Assembly (NCBI GenBank): GCA_949316235.1
Contig: OX438748.1
Span: 30,498,836 to 30,562,835 of the forward strand
Length of the DNA stretch: 64,000 nt
From: Oegoconia quadripuncta
Lineage: Eukaryota > Arthropoda > Insecta > Lepidoptera > Autostichidae
Direction: 5' to 3'
Below are positions 22,691 to 32,850 of the stretch, piece after piece (the first letter of the stretch is position 1; each line of letters opens with the position of its first letter). Made by a program: the position numbers and the translations under genes. Under the pieces are notes generated by a model. That model had not been told where the DNA came from, ran no database searches, and worked only from the letters and a program-made list of their open reading frames with translations.

Positions 22691-22884
22691 TGAACAGACG
22701 GGTTGGTTATCTATATTACACAGCACTAATTCTTTTATTCATCAAGTAGATTTCGATATTTGTAAGCATAGAACTCACTTCCGACTAAGCCATCACGTCC
22801 CTCTCTATTCATTATTGCTTCTGTGTATTATTTGAGTTATTAAGTTAGGTAGGGTTGTCAGGATTACCCCGCAAGATTATAAGT

Positions 22885-23058
22885 AATAAATAAATATCTC
22901 GGACAGTCTTCTAGTCCCAAATTAAGGAAAGCTTGTGCTATGGATACTAGAACATCCATGCTCGTATTCATCACACAAACATTTACCCCTCGCGGATTTC
23001 AAACCCGCAAAAGTTGGTTTCGCTGACATGGGTCACTATTAACCAACAATCGGTCGTA
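22885..23058 (-). repeat. SINE-C, partly deleted
   Basis: Reverse copy: tail (ttctagtcccaaattaagg) to box A (accaacaatcggtcg). About 60 bp of middle is missing. It faces the plus copy at 23,350. Confidence 0.75.
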
Positions 23059-23349
23059 TAATTAGTATAAGTGTCCAAAATATTTATTTATTATATAATT
23101 ATATTTACAATCTTAGGTCTGGTAGGATCGTTACTCACCTATAATCTGTACTTGAGTAGAGATTTCAATTACGTTTTTTGTAATAAATGACGTTCTCAAT
23201 TCTTTGCTTTAAAATAAGGGACTACTTCTTAAGAATACTGCGCAAATTAGGTTTCTAATTATGATATAACCTAGAACTATTTTAACAAATCAAGTATGTT
23301 ACACGGGACCTGCTGATTACAAGGGATCAATCAAATTCAGTAAAATCTA

Positions 23350-23578
23350 CTACGCATGGTGTAGTGGATAGTGACCCTGTCAGCGAAACCAACGGTTGCG
23401 GGTTGGAATCCCGCGAGGGGTAAATGTTTGTGTGATGAATACGAACATTTATTCCCGAGTCATGGATGTTTATATAAATATTTATGTATATTTATCCGTT
23501 ATCTAGTATCCATAGCACAAGCTTTGCTTAGTTTGGGACTAGGTGATAAGTGTCCAAAATATTTATTTATTATATATT
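23350..23578 (+). repeat. SINE-C, nearly full length
   Basis: Head with box A (tggtgtagtggatagtgacc) and a slightly damaged box B (gggttggaatcccgc), then aggggtaaatgtttgtgtga, a central tttatataaatatttatg and the tail ...tagtttgggactagg. Confidence 0.85.
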
Positions 23579-23610
23579 AAACCAACAAGCATGACGAAAT
23601 GACGAAAAAT

Positions 23611-23934
23611 TCATGCCAAGAGCAAGACACCTTGCTCGATTTCTTGCCTTTTTGAAGCACGCGGTCTGATGCTGGCATAAAAAACAGTGCCTAAAGCTAC
23701 AGGCATGACTTCATATATCACGTGATCAATTGGAGCATGATATATATGCCTGTAGAAGGCATGCTTATAAGAACATTGGATGTAATGATAATATAAGTTT
23801 AAAAAAACCGACAGCATATTTTGTATTGTTCGGACAACGTGTTGGATTTTTATACCATAAAAAGTATCATACGACGCTTTAAGACTAGTACCTATTTCAG
23901 AGTGTAGCTCTAGCGTAGATTTACCTTTGAGCAT
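23611..23934 (-). CDS. Uncharacterised 107-codon open frame
   Basis: ATG to TGA, 107 residues, no family recognised, no signal peptide or clear domain. The C-terminal residues are charged and Arg/Lys-rich (RPRASKRQE). The frame sits between a SINE-C and unassigned DNA with no visible promoter or splice signals. It may be chance. Confidence 0.15.
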   Translation of the reverse strand: MLKGKSTLELHSEIGTSLKASYDTFYGIKIQHVVRTIQNMLSVFLNLYYHYIQCSYKHAFYRHIYHAPIDHVIYEVMPVALGTVFYASIRPRASKRQEIEQGVLLLA

Positions 23935-24590
23935 AGTTTCTTTTTTTTCTTTATTTATCCATAGAACATTATTTAAACAATCTTCACTATAAGACGCCTA
24001 CGAAAACTCTGCTTGAGTAACATTTTGTAATACGGGCTTAAGTCTCAAGTGACACCTTGCACAGTAAAATGGGTCAAGCCGTATATAGGCTATAGGAATC
24101 CTTCCTATGGACTCGGGTAAAACGGTAAGCTTCGTGGTTGTGGGCTTACTTCCTATTGGCATGCTTCTCACAAACATGTGTATTTTCGCCCTTAATGTAA
24201 TTCAATCATCTACCAACCCTACACACGTACCCTCGTTCTAATAAATAACTTTTAGTTGACCAACTACGTAGATAACACAAGTTAACCTTCCCTCTCGCAC
24301 TAATGAAACATTTACCAGTAACGTGCCAGTAACATTATCTGTTTCGTTTCACTTGTCACACTTGATGAGCATGGGCCGGTGTTATAGCCTTTGATAATTT
24401 GAGAAAGTTGCTTCCCACAGGGATAACACCTGGGGTCTATATACTTAAATGTATTTTATATGAGCTGATATTCGCCTTTGGGATTAATATGGTTATTTCA
24501 TCTAAATATTAAATAATTTATTAGGCCCAGAAATAAATATGAGAAGTACAAAATTGCGACGAATTTTTTTATTTGTAAATTATTATTATA
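23935..24590. other. No recognised feature
   Basis: AT-rich, no motif. Confidence 0.4.
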
Positions 24591-24838
24591 ACGACTGTTT
24601 GGTGCAGTGTTTAGAAACTTTGACCACTATACCAAAACGTCGCGGGTTCGAATCCCGCTAGGGGCATATGTTTTTTATTATGAATTCCCGAGTTATGGAT
24701 GTCTTTTATTTAAATATATATTTATTTACAAGAAAAAATGTATTTGTGTAGTTTATCAACCATCTGGTATCCATAACATAGATACTTATTGTGGACCTAG
24801 ATGGCGCTGTGTGCATGTGGAAAGATATTAATTTATTT
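24591..24838 (+). repeat. SINE-B, full length
   Basis: Head box A (tttggtgcagtg) and intact box B (gggttcgaatcccgc), then aggggcatatg and the tail tagatggcgctgtgtgc. Confidence 0.85.
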
Positions 24839-25020
24839 ATTATATCTTTTTTGCTACCAAAATCATTCCGGGACTGAGTCGTCAACGTGACAAAATGTCC
24901 AGTCGACGAATTGTTTAATTGTCATAAAGTACGAGTGTCAAAAACTGGATAAAAATACATAAAAATTGAAATTATCAAATTGTTGTTTGCGTTTTGGGAT
25001 CTGATAAGGTCTCTTACCAT

Positions 25021-25326
25021 AATTCATTCAAAGCGTGTACACGCTTTTTCAATAAAGTTCCTGTTGATATACAAAATCTTCCTTTCAATAAATTTAAAGA
25101 TACTATAAAACAAACATATTTAGAAAGCATATGATAAAATATCAGACTATTTAGATGATAAACATCCCTGGACGGCTATATCACAATTAATAAAAACCTT
25201 TTTATAATATAAAAACATGTTTTTAAAAGAGCAACGCCCCGAGTTTCTTGCTTGTTCTTCTCAGGGGACAATTGCATTTTGAAAAAGCAGTAGCTTCAAA
25301 AAATATTTTAAGTGTACCCAATATTA
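25021..25326 (+). pseudogene. LINE-E 3' end
   Basis: Shares ttcctgttgatatacaaaat and the gagtttcttgcttgttcttct landmark with 48,775. The coding remnant is frameshifted. It ends where the palindrome-framed module at 25,327 starts. Confidence 0.65.
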
Positions 25327-25800
25327 CGTAATTTTACCGAAAACACTGGTAAAACACGGGTAGTTTACCGTCATTTATATAAATTACGGTAAAATTACCG
25401 TCGACTTGCGCCGTTTTAAGTTTTAATTTGTTTTAAATCCCGCGCGCGTATAGTTGCAAAATCATAATGCGACGTTGCTGATTAGTTCAGTCTGCCATTT
25501 TGTGCGGCATATGCGCTCTTGCCCTTCCGCTGTTGGTGGACGACTGAGCAAGCGGCGATTACTTGACTTGGTTTCGTTCGTTACACGCGCATGAGTAATC
25601 ATAATGTTTATTCGAAAACTACTTTGTTTGTGAAAATTATGGCACGAAATCTGTTTAGCACCATCTTTTGCATGGGCCCGGAACTTTTATGAAGTGAAAA
25701 CACAATGCTGCCGCCGCATTTTCCTGCGGGAATGCGATATTTTTTTTGTAGTAGTTTAATACGTATTTTACCATAATTTTTTACCGTAATTTTACGACTT
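25327..25800. other. CpG-rich module framed by acggtaaaat palindromes
   Basis: Left end 25,327-25,403 and right end 25,770-25,799 both carry acggtaaaat/attttaccgt motifs in inverted arrangement. Between them lies a CpG-rich stretch (25,430-25,560, cccgcgcgcg) with a tcagtc initiator-like site and gccattttgtgcggc. It could be a non-autonomous DNA element or a captured promoter; I cannot decide. Confidence 0.35.
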
Positions 25801-26257
25801 TACATTCCTACCTGATGTTTTAAAACATTCAGTGACTGAGCACACCTAACTGATTCAGGTAGTAAGTTCCACAGCCGAATAACCTCACTGTTAAGTTATA
25901 GTTAAATCAACTATGCCCCTACAATAAGAATCCACTGCATTATTAAGTAACGTGGGTAAATATTTAATTCAAAAATTGGGGTTTCTTGGAGGGTAAACGA
26001 ACAACGTATGACGTGATTATTATTTAATGTTTGCATGAATAACTTGAGTTTGTTCATATAGATGCTTCTCTGTAACTCAGTCGCCATTGTTTATTTAAGA
26101 AACAAACAAACAAAATTTGAAAACATAGAACTTGGGCCGCCATTTTACAAAGGAACGTTTTTGGTTTTGGTTTAGATTGGACATGAGAGATTAGTAGTGA
26201 TGTGATATAATTTAAATAGCTAACATTGTTTAATTATATATGATATATTATTAATAA
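25801..26257. other. Mostly unrecognised
   Basis: 25,810-25,925 resembles a LINE 3' end (acctgatgttttaaaacatt, aagttccacagccgaataac) without a decisive match. Confidence 0.35.
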
Positions 26258-26485
26258 CTAGCTTTCCGCCAGCGTGGAATAACTTTATCCCGGAAATTTG
26301 GTTATCCCGCGGAAACTACTCACGTTATCGATAAAAATCCTATATCTTAATCCAGGGTATATTCTACCTATATACCAAATTCCATCCATATCCGTTCAGC
26401 CGTTACGCCGTGATTGATCAACAAACAAACAAATACACGAACAAACATCCAAACTTTCGCATTTATAATATTAGTTAGATGAATT
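26258..26485 (+). repeat. Interspersed repeat R
   Basis: Starts ctagctttccgccagcgtgg, passes aatccagggtatattctacc, ends cgcatttataatattagtta. Uninterrupted copy. Confidence 0.75.
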
Positions 26486-26558
26486 ATGTTGAATAACCTA
26501 ATAATTAATTATGATGACGCAATAAAATCAGCACTCGTGACGCAGTCGTATTCGCTAT

Positions 26559-26747
26559 TCGTTTTCGATTAGCGAAGTTAAGCAATGTCTGGCGCGGTCA
26601 GTCCTTGGATGGGTGACTACTGGTGGCATTTTAATACGCGTGCTTCCGTACTTCGGAGGACACGTTAAATAGTCTGGTTGTTTTCAATTGAAGGTAGTCG
26701 ATAAGCCAAATTGATGGCCTAGAGGGGCGGCTTAAAAACACTGACTG
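26559..26747 (+). repeat. 5S-rRNA-headed composite SINE, copy 3 (left part)
   Basis: The best-preserved head: 26,560-26,625 includes cgaagttaagcaatgtctgg, cgcggtcagtccttggatgg and gtgac, aligning in order with the 3' two-thirds of animal 5S rRNA including the box C region. The linker and body follow to ...aaacactgactg, where the BEL/Pao element inserted. It continues at 32,805. Confidence 0.85.
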
Positions 26748-26906
26748 TGTATGAGACATACATAAAATTGTATATTGGCCATAATAACCTGGCAACACTC
26801 TCTTCCATTTTCACCTCCGAGCCCTCTGCGTGTCCGAGGAATCAATAAATTCAAAGTTTACATATTTTACAGTGTTTCAGTGCTCAAACCACCTTAGACT
26901 TGTACA
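26748..26906 (+). repeat. BEL/Pao 5' LTR
   Basis: 159 bp, starts tgtatgagac and ends cttgtaca (TG...CA). An aataaa polyadenylation signal lies at ~26,844. No strong TATA box, so the promoter may be initiator-driven. Confidence 0.95.
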
Positions 26907-26916
26907 TGGTGCCGAA
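26907..26916 (+). promoter_or_regulatory. Primer-binding site
   Basis: tggtgccgaa begins exactly at the LTR edge, as expected for pairing with a tRNA 3' CCA end. The tRNA is not identified. Confidence 0.75.
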
Positions 26917-27283
26917 AATATTCAGTGTGAACGTTATCCCGCTTGTGCTAGTGGTATTTACAACATTATTTGGTGTTGAAGTTTCGCGTTGCGGTTTGCG
27001 AACCGGTCGTGGCAGACGCCATCTTCAAGCGATTCCCACATTCCGCAACTTCGAAGTACATTGCGCGTCGCACGCCTGCCATCAGATTTATTGGATCGTC
27101 GGACTGTCAAACCGACCGACCAGCAATGAACATCAAATTTTCTCTCGTACTTTGATTGACAACCTTCACTTGCTTTTACAATTAAAAACATTATTTTGCC
27201 GGTGGATTGAGCATTACGCACAAAATACACTTCCATTATTCCAGTCAAAGCGCATATTTTCCAAAAGAAGCTTTAAAAAATCA

Positions 27284-30200
27284 ATGTCAGAATCGGAAAG
27301 CAGCTCAAACTACACGGAACCGTCGGACACAGAACTAGATTCGGATTCTGCCACAATACACGCAAAAAACACCTTTACAATGTCCAAACAGAGCACGGAG
27401 GAGCTCAAAAAATTAAAATTGCTGCGTGGACAATGCAAGGCTGCCATCACTCGGACTGAGAAGTATTTAACAGAGACTCCAGTCACGGATATTACATATG
27501 AGGACCTGAAGGTCAGAGAGAAAACAATATGCGACGCTTTTGACAAATTCCAGCAGCTGACCATCGATCTACAAATGATGGATGACACAATTACAGATGA
27601 GGACATGGAAACAAGATACACAAGATTGTTGGTGACTATCAAAAGGTTAGAAAAACCGTTTGAGACCATCATTAAAAAGGAGACACCATCCACATCTCAC
27701 TCTACAGAGTCAAGCATCGCTAAGCTCCCTGCATTAGACATAGCAACATTCGATGGGAAGGACATTTCAACTTATAAACCGTTTATAGAAATGTTTGAAG
27801 CGATAGTGCATAGTGATCAACGACTAACCAATGTTCAACGTCTTTGTTTCCTCAAGAAGTACTTGAAGGGAGAACCCTTACATTTAATTAACAGCTTGCC
27901 TATTGTAACCGATTCATACAGGTCCGCCATGGATCTGCTTAAAAAGAGATATGACAACCCGGCTCTCATAATCAATAGTCATGTAAGTGCCATTTTAGAT
28001 TTACCCAGTATACAGCGTGGTACTGCCCAGCAGCTAAGAGAGTTTACAGCCAATATACGGCAACAAATGACAGCTTTGAATAATTTAAACCAACCGGTCA
28101 GGCAATGGGACGCCATACTGTCATGCATTATTCTGCGTAAGCTTGATCCATATACTGCGAGGCTGTATCACACAGACAAGGATGATACCTCTGCTGTAAT
28201 ATCTGTGTTAAATTTATTAGACTTTTTAGATAAACGGGCATCAGTCTTAGAATCCAGTCCTTCAGACAAATTCAATAAATCAAAAGTTATCAGTTTATCA
28301 TCGCTTTCTAAAGACAGAAAAACATCATGTGTTTCATGTAACCAAGACCATAAATTATTTAAATGTTCAAAGTTTAACTCAATGACACCACATGATCGTC
28401 TAGATTTTGTTATCGACAATAAATTATGTAAAATATGTCTTGGTACACACACAAAAAAATGTCGTTATAGCTTTAAGTGCAACATATGTAAGAAATTGCA
28501 TAATACAATGATTCATATTTCAGATACAGACAGTGCTAAGGATTTTACAAACAAGTCTGATCATTCTCAGGCTTTACATTCATATCAACCAAACACTGTC
28601 AATATATTACTGCCAACTGCAAAGGTTTTGGTGTCCGATGCACACAACAATAAGTTAGTAGTTAGGGCTCTCCTGGACAGTGGTAGCCAAACATCATTTT
28701 GCACGACAGGCTTAGCAAATAAGTTAGGCTTGCCTCTATTACAATCAAACAAACAGATTATTACATTAGGTCAAAATTACAGTAATGTGAACAATAGCAT
28801 TAATTTGACCATACATTCCAGGGTTCAGGATTACAAATTTAATGTAACCTGTTCAGTTATAGATAACATAACTACAAACCTACCTCAAAGGCATTACAAT
28901 AAATTTTCAGTACCCCAATCTATACAATTAGCTGATAATGATTACAATGTTCCAGGCGAGATCTCCTTACTGCTTGCTGCTGACATTCTTTTTGCAATTA
29001 TACAAAGTGGCAAGATTGAAGGAGGCCCGGAGGATCCTATACTATTAAATACTCGTCTTGGGTATGTCATTTCTGGAGGTAGTCATTTGCAATGCCATAC
29101 AGCCGTCACTATGCATACAGTAAGTGCCGAATCAGATTTATATGTTGACTATCACATAAAACAATTCTGGGAGGCAGAGAAGGTCCCTGAAGTGTTTCAA
29201 GAGACCCTCCCTGAACACGAGCATAGTGAATTGGTATTTCAAAATTCTGTTACATTACAAAACAATAATTTCGAAGTAAAAATTCCATTAAAATTAAATT
29301 TACAAGAAATAGATCCATCCAATTCTTACATGCTTTCATTGCAACGTTTTTACAGCTTGGAGAAAAAATTCAAAAAAGATCCCAAGTATCACAGATTATA
29401 TACAGATTTTATACATGAGTACCTAAGATTAGGCCATGCAATATACATCGATATAGACAGTTGTGACCTAAAATGTCAACCTTTATATTTTCTTCCACAT
29501 CATGGTGTACTGAGACCAGATAAGCCGACTAATCCACTACGTGTAGTCTTCGATGGAAGTGCCAAGACAAAAAATGGTCACAGCCTCAATGATGTGATGG
29601 CTAACGGACCCGTAGTTCAGAGACCATTATTCGATATTTTACTTTTATTTAGGAAATATGCATACACCATCCAATGTGATATTCGTCATATGTATCGCGC
29701 TATCTCCGTCCATCCTGATCACAGGGTATTGCAAAACATACTCTGGCGTGATGAAGGCATTATTAAATGTTTGCAATTGCAGACCATTACTTATGGTCTT
29801 ACAGGCTCAGCTTTTCTCGCCACTAGATGCCTAATTGAATTAGCCACCCGATACAAGTCTCAGTACCCACTAGCAAGCGATGCAATAATTAATAATAGTT
29901 ACATCGATGACATACAGGGAGGCAGTGACACACTTCAGGGGGCTATTCTGTTAAAAGATCAGTTATCAGCTCTTATGGCCTTAGGTAACTTTTCCTTGCA
30001 CAAATGGTCTTCGAATAACTCTCAGGTCCTAGAGGGCATACCTGAATGTAAGCGAGCTGTCGGCCAAAGAGAAATTGATCAGGACTCTCCAGTAATATCA
30101 AAAATTTTAGGAATGTCTTACCTTCCATGTGATGACGTATTCAAGTTGAGTGGCCGAGCTGTTCCTTCAGTCGAACGGCCAACGAAACGTACCGTTCTTA

Positions 30201-32446
30201 GTGCCATTTGCAGATTGTACGATCCTATGGGCTTTGCTGGACCAGTTACTGTAAAGGCTAAGCTCATTTTACAGCAAATATGGCAATATAATTTAGAATG
30301 GGACGCACCCCTACCCAATGAACTTGTAAAAATTTGGGAAAGCTTTTACAGTAACCTCTCTAGCTCATCTGAAATCTCGGAACCACGATATTTGCAGTTG
30401 GCTGAAGCATCTGATATTCAGTTAACTGGCTTCTGTGACGCCTCATCAAGCGCTTACGGATGTTGCATTTACATAAAATTTAAGATTAATGAGAATTATC
30501 ATACTAAATTACTATGTTCAAAATCTAGGGTTGCCCCATTGAATTCCAAATTAACGATTCCAAAATTGGAACTCAATGGAGCCCTCTTACTTTCAAAGTT
30601 GGTTAGCCACGTTGCATCAATTTTAAATATAAATTCAATTAATTTATTCAGTGATTCCAAGATTGTACTTGGCTGGTTAAAATTATCACCCTGTAAGGTA
30701 CCTGCTTACATAGGCAATCGCGTAAAAACCATTTCTAACTTGACATATAAAATGTCATGGCATTATACACCAGGTTTAGCTAATCCTGCAGATTTATTGT
30801 CAAGGGGAGCTGATATTCAAGATGTCAGCCACAATTGCCTATGGAAACATGGTCCTGATTATTTAACCGAATGTGATAATAATTATAATTTTTATCTATC
30901 AGAAATAGAAACGCCATTACTATGTAGCAGTAGTTCAGAAGCAAATGTAGAACCAGGCAATCTCCTGCCCTTCTTCGAAAAATTTTCAAGTTATTATAAA
31001 ATGTTGCGATGCATGGCATATATTCTAAGATTCATTAAAAAATGTAAGAAAGAAAGCATTAATGTAGGCCCTGTCTCTGTAAAAGAGTTAAGAGGTGCTC
31101 TGCTATCCATTATCAAAGGAATACAATGTTCTTATTTTGCTAAGGAGTTGTACTGTATTAACAAAAATAAGGACATAAATTCCAGTTTAAAATATTTACA
31201 TCCTTTTGTAGATTCTGTGGGAGTTCTTCGAGTAGGAGGCAGATTGCATAATGCAAATGCGGCCTATAACAAAAAATTCCCAATAATATTACCAAAAAAT
31301 TGTCATTTTACTAGACTTGTTATAAAACAAGAACATTTAATGCTATTGCATGGAGGTTTAAAGTTAGTGCGGGCTAGTCTTTCAGAAAAATATTTTATTG
31401 TTAACTCCGTTAGGGAAATAAAGGGTGTAATCCATAAGTGTATCACATGTCATAGACACAAAGCAGACTGCGCAAAACAGCTTATGGGCTCTTTGCCCCA
31501 AGATCGTGTGAATCCCTCAAGAGCCTTTGAACGGGTAGGTTTGGATTTTTGTGGACCTTTTGAGATAAGACAATCTACCCTGAGACGAAGTACAGTCAGC
31601 AAAGGATATGTAGCCGTACTTGTTTGTTTCACCTCCAAAGCAGTACATTTAGAAGTAGTTTCTGACATGTCTGCAGAAACATTTTTAGCAGCTTTCAAAA
31701 GATTCATATCCCGTAGAGGAATTCCATTGGATGTTTACTGCGATAACGCTCCAACCTTTAAGTCAGCTGATAAAACATTACAAACTTTATACAGCATACA
31801 TAATACAGAAGAATTTCAAAACAAAGTTCATAATTTTGCACTACAAAAACAAATAATTTTTCATTATATACCGAAATACAGTCCCAATCATGGTGGGTTG
31901 TGGGAGGCGGCTGTGAAATCTTTTAAATTCCATTTTAAAAGAATTGCTTCTTACAAAAAATTTACATACGAACAATTCAATACCATCGTTGTGGAAATAG
32001 AAAGTGTGTTAAACTCCCGTCCCCTCTCACCCCTGTCTCAGGACATTTCAGATTTTTCATTTCTTACACCGGGTCATTTTTTAATTGGATGCCCACTCAC
32101 ATCCATACCTCAACCTGATATTAGCGAGGTACCAAGTAATAGACTACGCTTCTGGAGGTGCTGTGAACAAGTACGGCAGCATTTTTGGAAGGTCTGGTCA
32201 TCAGATTACCTGTCCGCTTTAAACAACCGATCAAAGTGGTTAAGGGAATATCCCAACCTCAAAGAAGGTATGCTAGTCCTCCTCAAGAATCCAAACACCC
32301 CTCCTGTTCAATGGCCCTTGGGTAGGATAGCAAAGGTATTCGTGGGCAATGATAATAAAATTAGAGTAGTTGAAGTACAAACTGCTAATAAGAAACTTCA
32401 TTCGCGCTCTGTCTCCAAAATCATAGTGTTACCCATTGAGGTGTAA
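27284..32446 (+). CDS. gag-pol: BEL/Pao Gag-Pol polyprotein
   Basis: One frame with no internal stop. It is open from 26,900, i.e. from inside the LTR; residues are numbered from there (1,848 in total). I place the Gag start at the ATG at 27,284 (residue 129), where acidic, Ser-rich Gag-like sequence begins; an alternative ATG is at 27,380. Three zinc-knuckle-like motifs (CxxCxxxH) lie at 477-545. The protease has LLDSGSQTSF (D593). RT has YIDD at 1001-1004. RNase H shows FCDASSSAYG (D1180), FSDSK (D1252) and PADLLSRG (D1298). Integrase has D1549 (GLDFCGPF), D1615 (CDNAPTF) and E1669 (GGLWEAAV). All expected catalytic residues are visible. It would make the particle and copy and insert the element. 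Confidence 0.95.
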   Translation: MSESESSSNYTEPSDTELDSDSATIHAKNTFTMSKQSTEELKKLKLLRGQCKAAITRTEKYLTETPVTDITYEDLKVREKTICDAFDKFQQLTIDLQMMDDTITDEDMETRYTRLLVTIKRLEKPFETIIKKETPSTSHSTESSIAKLPALDIATFDGKDISTYKPFIEMFEAIVHSDQRLTNVQRLCFLKKYLKGEPLHLINSLPIVTDSYRSAMDLLKKRYDNPALIINSHVSAILDLPSIQRGTAQQLREFTANIRQQMTALNNLNQPVRQWDAILSCIILRKLDPYTARLYHTDKDDTSAVISVLNLLDFLDKRASVLESSPSDKFNKSKVISLSSLSKDRKTSCVSCNQDHKLFKCSKFNSMTPHDRLDFVIDNKLCKICLGTHTKKCRYSFKCNICKKLHNTMIHISDTDSAKDFTNKSDHSQALHSYQPNTVNILLPTAKVLVSDAHNNKLVVRALLDSGSQTSFCTTGLANKLGLPLLQSNKQIITLGQNYSNVNNSINLTIHSRVQDYKFNVTCSVIDNITTNLPQRHYNKFSVPQSIQLADNDYNVPGEISLLLAADILFAIIQSGKIEGGPEDPILLNTRLGYVISGGSHLQCHTAVTMHTVSAESDLYVDYHIKQFWEAEKVPEVFQETLPEHEHSELVFQNSVTLQNNNFEVKIPLKLNLQEIDPSNSYMLSLQRFYSLEKKFKKDPKYHRLYTDFIHEYLRLGHAIYIDIDSCDLKCQPLYFLPHHGVLRPDKPTNPLRVVFDGSAKTKNGHSLNDVMANGPVVQRPLFDILLLFRKYAYTIQCDIRHMYRAISVHPDHRVLQNILWRDEGIIKCLQLQTITYGLTGSAFLATRCLIELATRYKSQYPLASDAIINNSYIDDIQGGSDTLQGAILLKDQLSALMALGNFSLHKWSSNNSQVLEGIPECKRAVGQREIDQDSPVISKILGMSYLPCDDVFKLSGRAVPSVERPTKRTVLSAICRLYDPMGFAGPVTVKAKLILQQIWQYNLEWDAPLPNELVKIWESFYSNLSSSSEISEPRYLQLAEASDIQLTGFCDASSSAYGCCIYIKFKINENYHTKLLCSKSRVAPLNSKLTIPKLELNGALLLSKLVSHVASILNINSINLFSDSKIVLGWLKLSPCKVPAYIGNRVKTISNLTYKMSWHYTPGLANPADLLSRGADIQDVSHNCLWKHGPDYLTECDNNYNFYLSEIETPLLCSSSSEANVEPGNLLPFFEKFSSYYKMLRCMAYILRFIKKCKKESINVGPVSVKELRGALLSIIKGIQCSYFAKELYCINKNKDINSSLKYLHPFVDSVGVLRVGGRLHNANAAYNKKFPIILPKNCHFTRLVIKQEHLMLLHGGLKLVRASLSEKYFIVNSVREIKGVIHKCITCHRHKADCAKQLMGSLPQDRVNPSRAFERVGLDFCGPFEIRQSTLRRSTVSKGYVAVLVCFTSKAVHLEVVSDMSAETFLAAFKRFISRRGIPLDVYCDNAPTFKSADKTLQTLYSIHNTEEFQNKVHNFALQKQIIFHYIPKYSPNHGGLWEAAVKSFKFHFKRIASYKKFTYEQFNTIVVEIESVLNSRPLSPLSQDISDFSFLTPGHFLIGCPLTSIPQPDISEVPSNRLRFWRCCEQVRQHFWKVWSSDYLSALNNRSKWLREYPNLKEGMLVLLKNPNTPPVQWPLGRIAKVFVGNDNKIRVVEVQTANKKLHSRSVSKIIVLPIEV

Positions 32447-32645
32447 TTTAATTAAATATATTATTATAACTTAGCATTTAAACTCTAAGATCCATTGTAT
32501 GGGTATAGTGTGGATCGCGTTAGGTTAATCACTTTAAATTTCGTTTTAATAGAGTTCTAAAAGTATGTCCTGCCTGACGTGTTCTCCACTGTATCTAACT
32601 ACTATAACGCATGCAGCTTTGTGGCATTGTTCGCCCTGGGCAGCA

Positions 32646-32804
32646 TGTATGAGACATACATAAAATTGTATATTGGCCATAATAACCTGGCAACACTCTC
32701 TTCCATTTTCACCTCCGAGCCCTCTGCGTGTCCGAGGAATCAATAAATTCAAAGTTTACATATTTTACAGTGTTTCAGTGCTCAAACCACCTTAGACTTG
32801 TACA
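32646..32804 (+). repeat. BEL/Pao 3' LTR
   Basis: 159 bp, no difference seen from the 5' LTR. The preceding ~200 bp (32,447-32,645) is non-coding. The polypurine tract is weak (ccctgggcagca). Confidence 0.95.
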
Positions 32805-32850
32805 GACTGTCAGGTGGCCACTAGTCTGACACAAATCCATAAATATAAGT
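32805..32850 (+). repeat. 5S-type SINE, copy 3 (right part)
   Basis: Resumes gactgtcaggtggccactag then tctgacacaaatcc, matching the intact body at 42,060-42,110. Removing the LTR element and one gactg restores continuity with 26,747. Confidence 0.8.

Larger units (their letters stand above)
26748..32804 (+). mobile_element. Complete BEL/Pao LTR retrotransposon
   Basis: 6,057 bp: 159-bp LTR, primer-binding site, a single gag-pol frame, a short 3' region, 159-bp LTR. Flanked by the 5-bp TSD gactg (26,743-26,747, 32,805-32,809), the usual size for BEL/Pao. The two LTRs appear identical base for base, so insertion is very recent on any substitution clock. No envelope-like frame is present. The protein order protease, RT, RNase H, integrase and the YIDD active site fit the family. 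It sits in a 5S-type SINE. Possibly still mobile (inference). Confidence 0.95.

Noticed and set aside
26559..26630. Functional 5S rRNA gene
   Set aside because: Only the 3' part of 5S resembles it, with several changes, and it is fused to a SINE body present in other copies.
27310..27693. A 127-residue minus-strand frame opposite gag
   Set aside because: Shadow of the gag-pol frame.
26748..32804. Endogenous retrovirus with envelope
   Set aside because: No frame of any length follows pol before the 3' LTR. RT and integrase features fit BEL/Pao without envelope.
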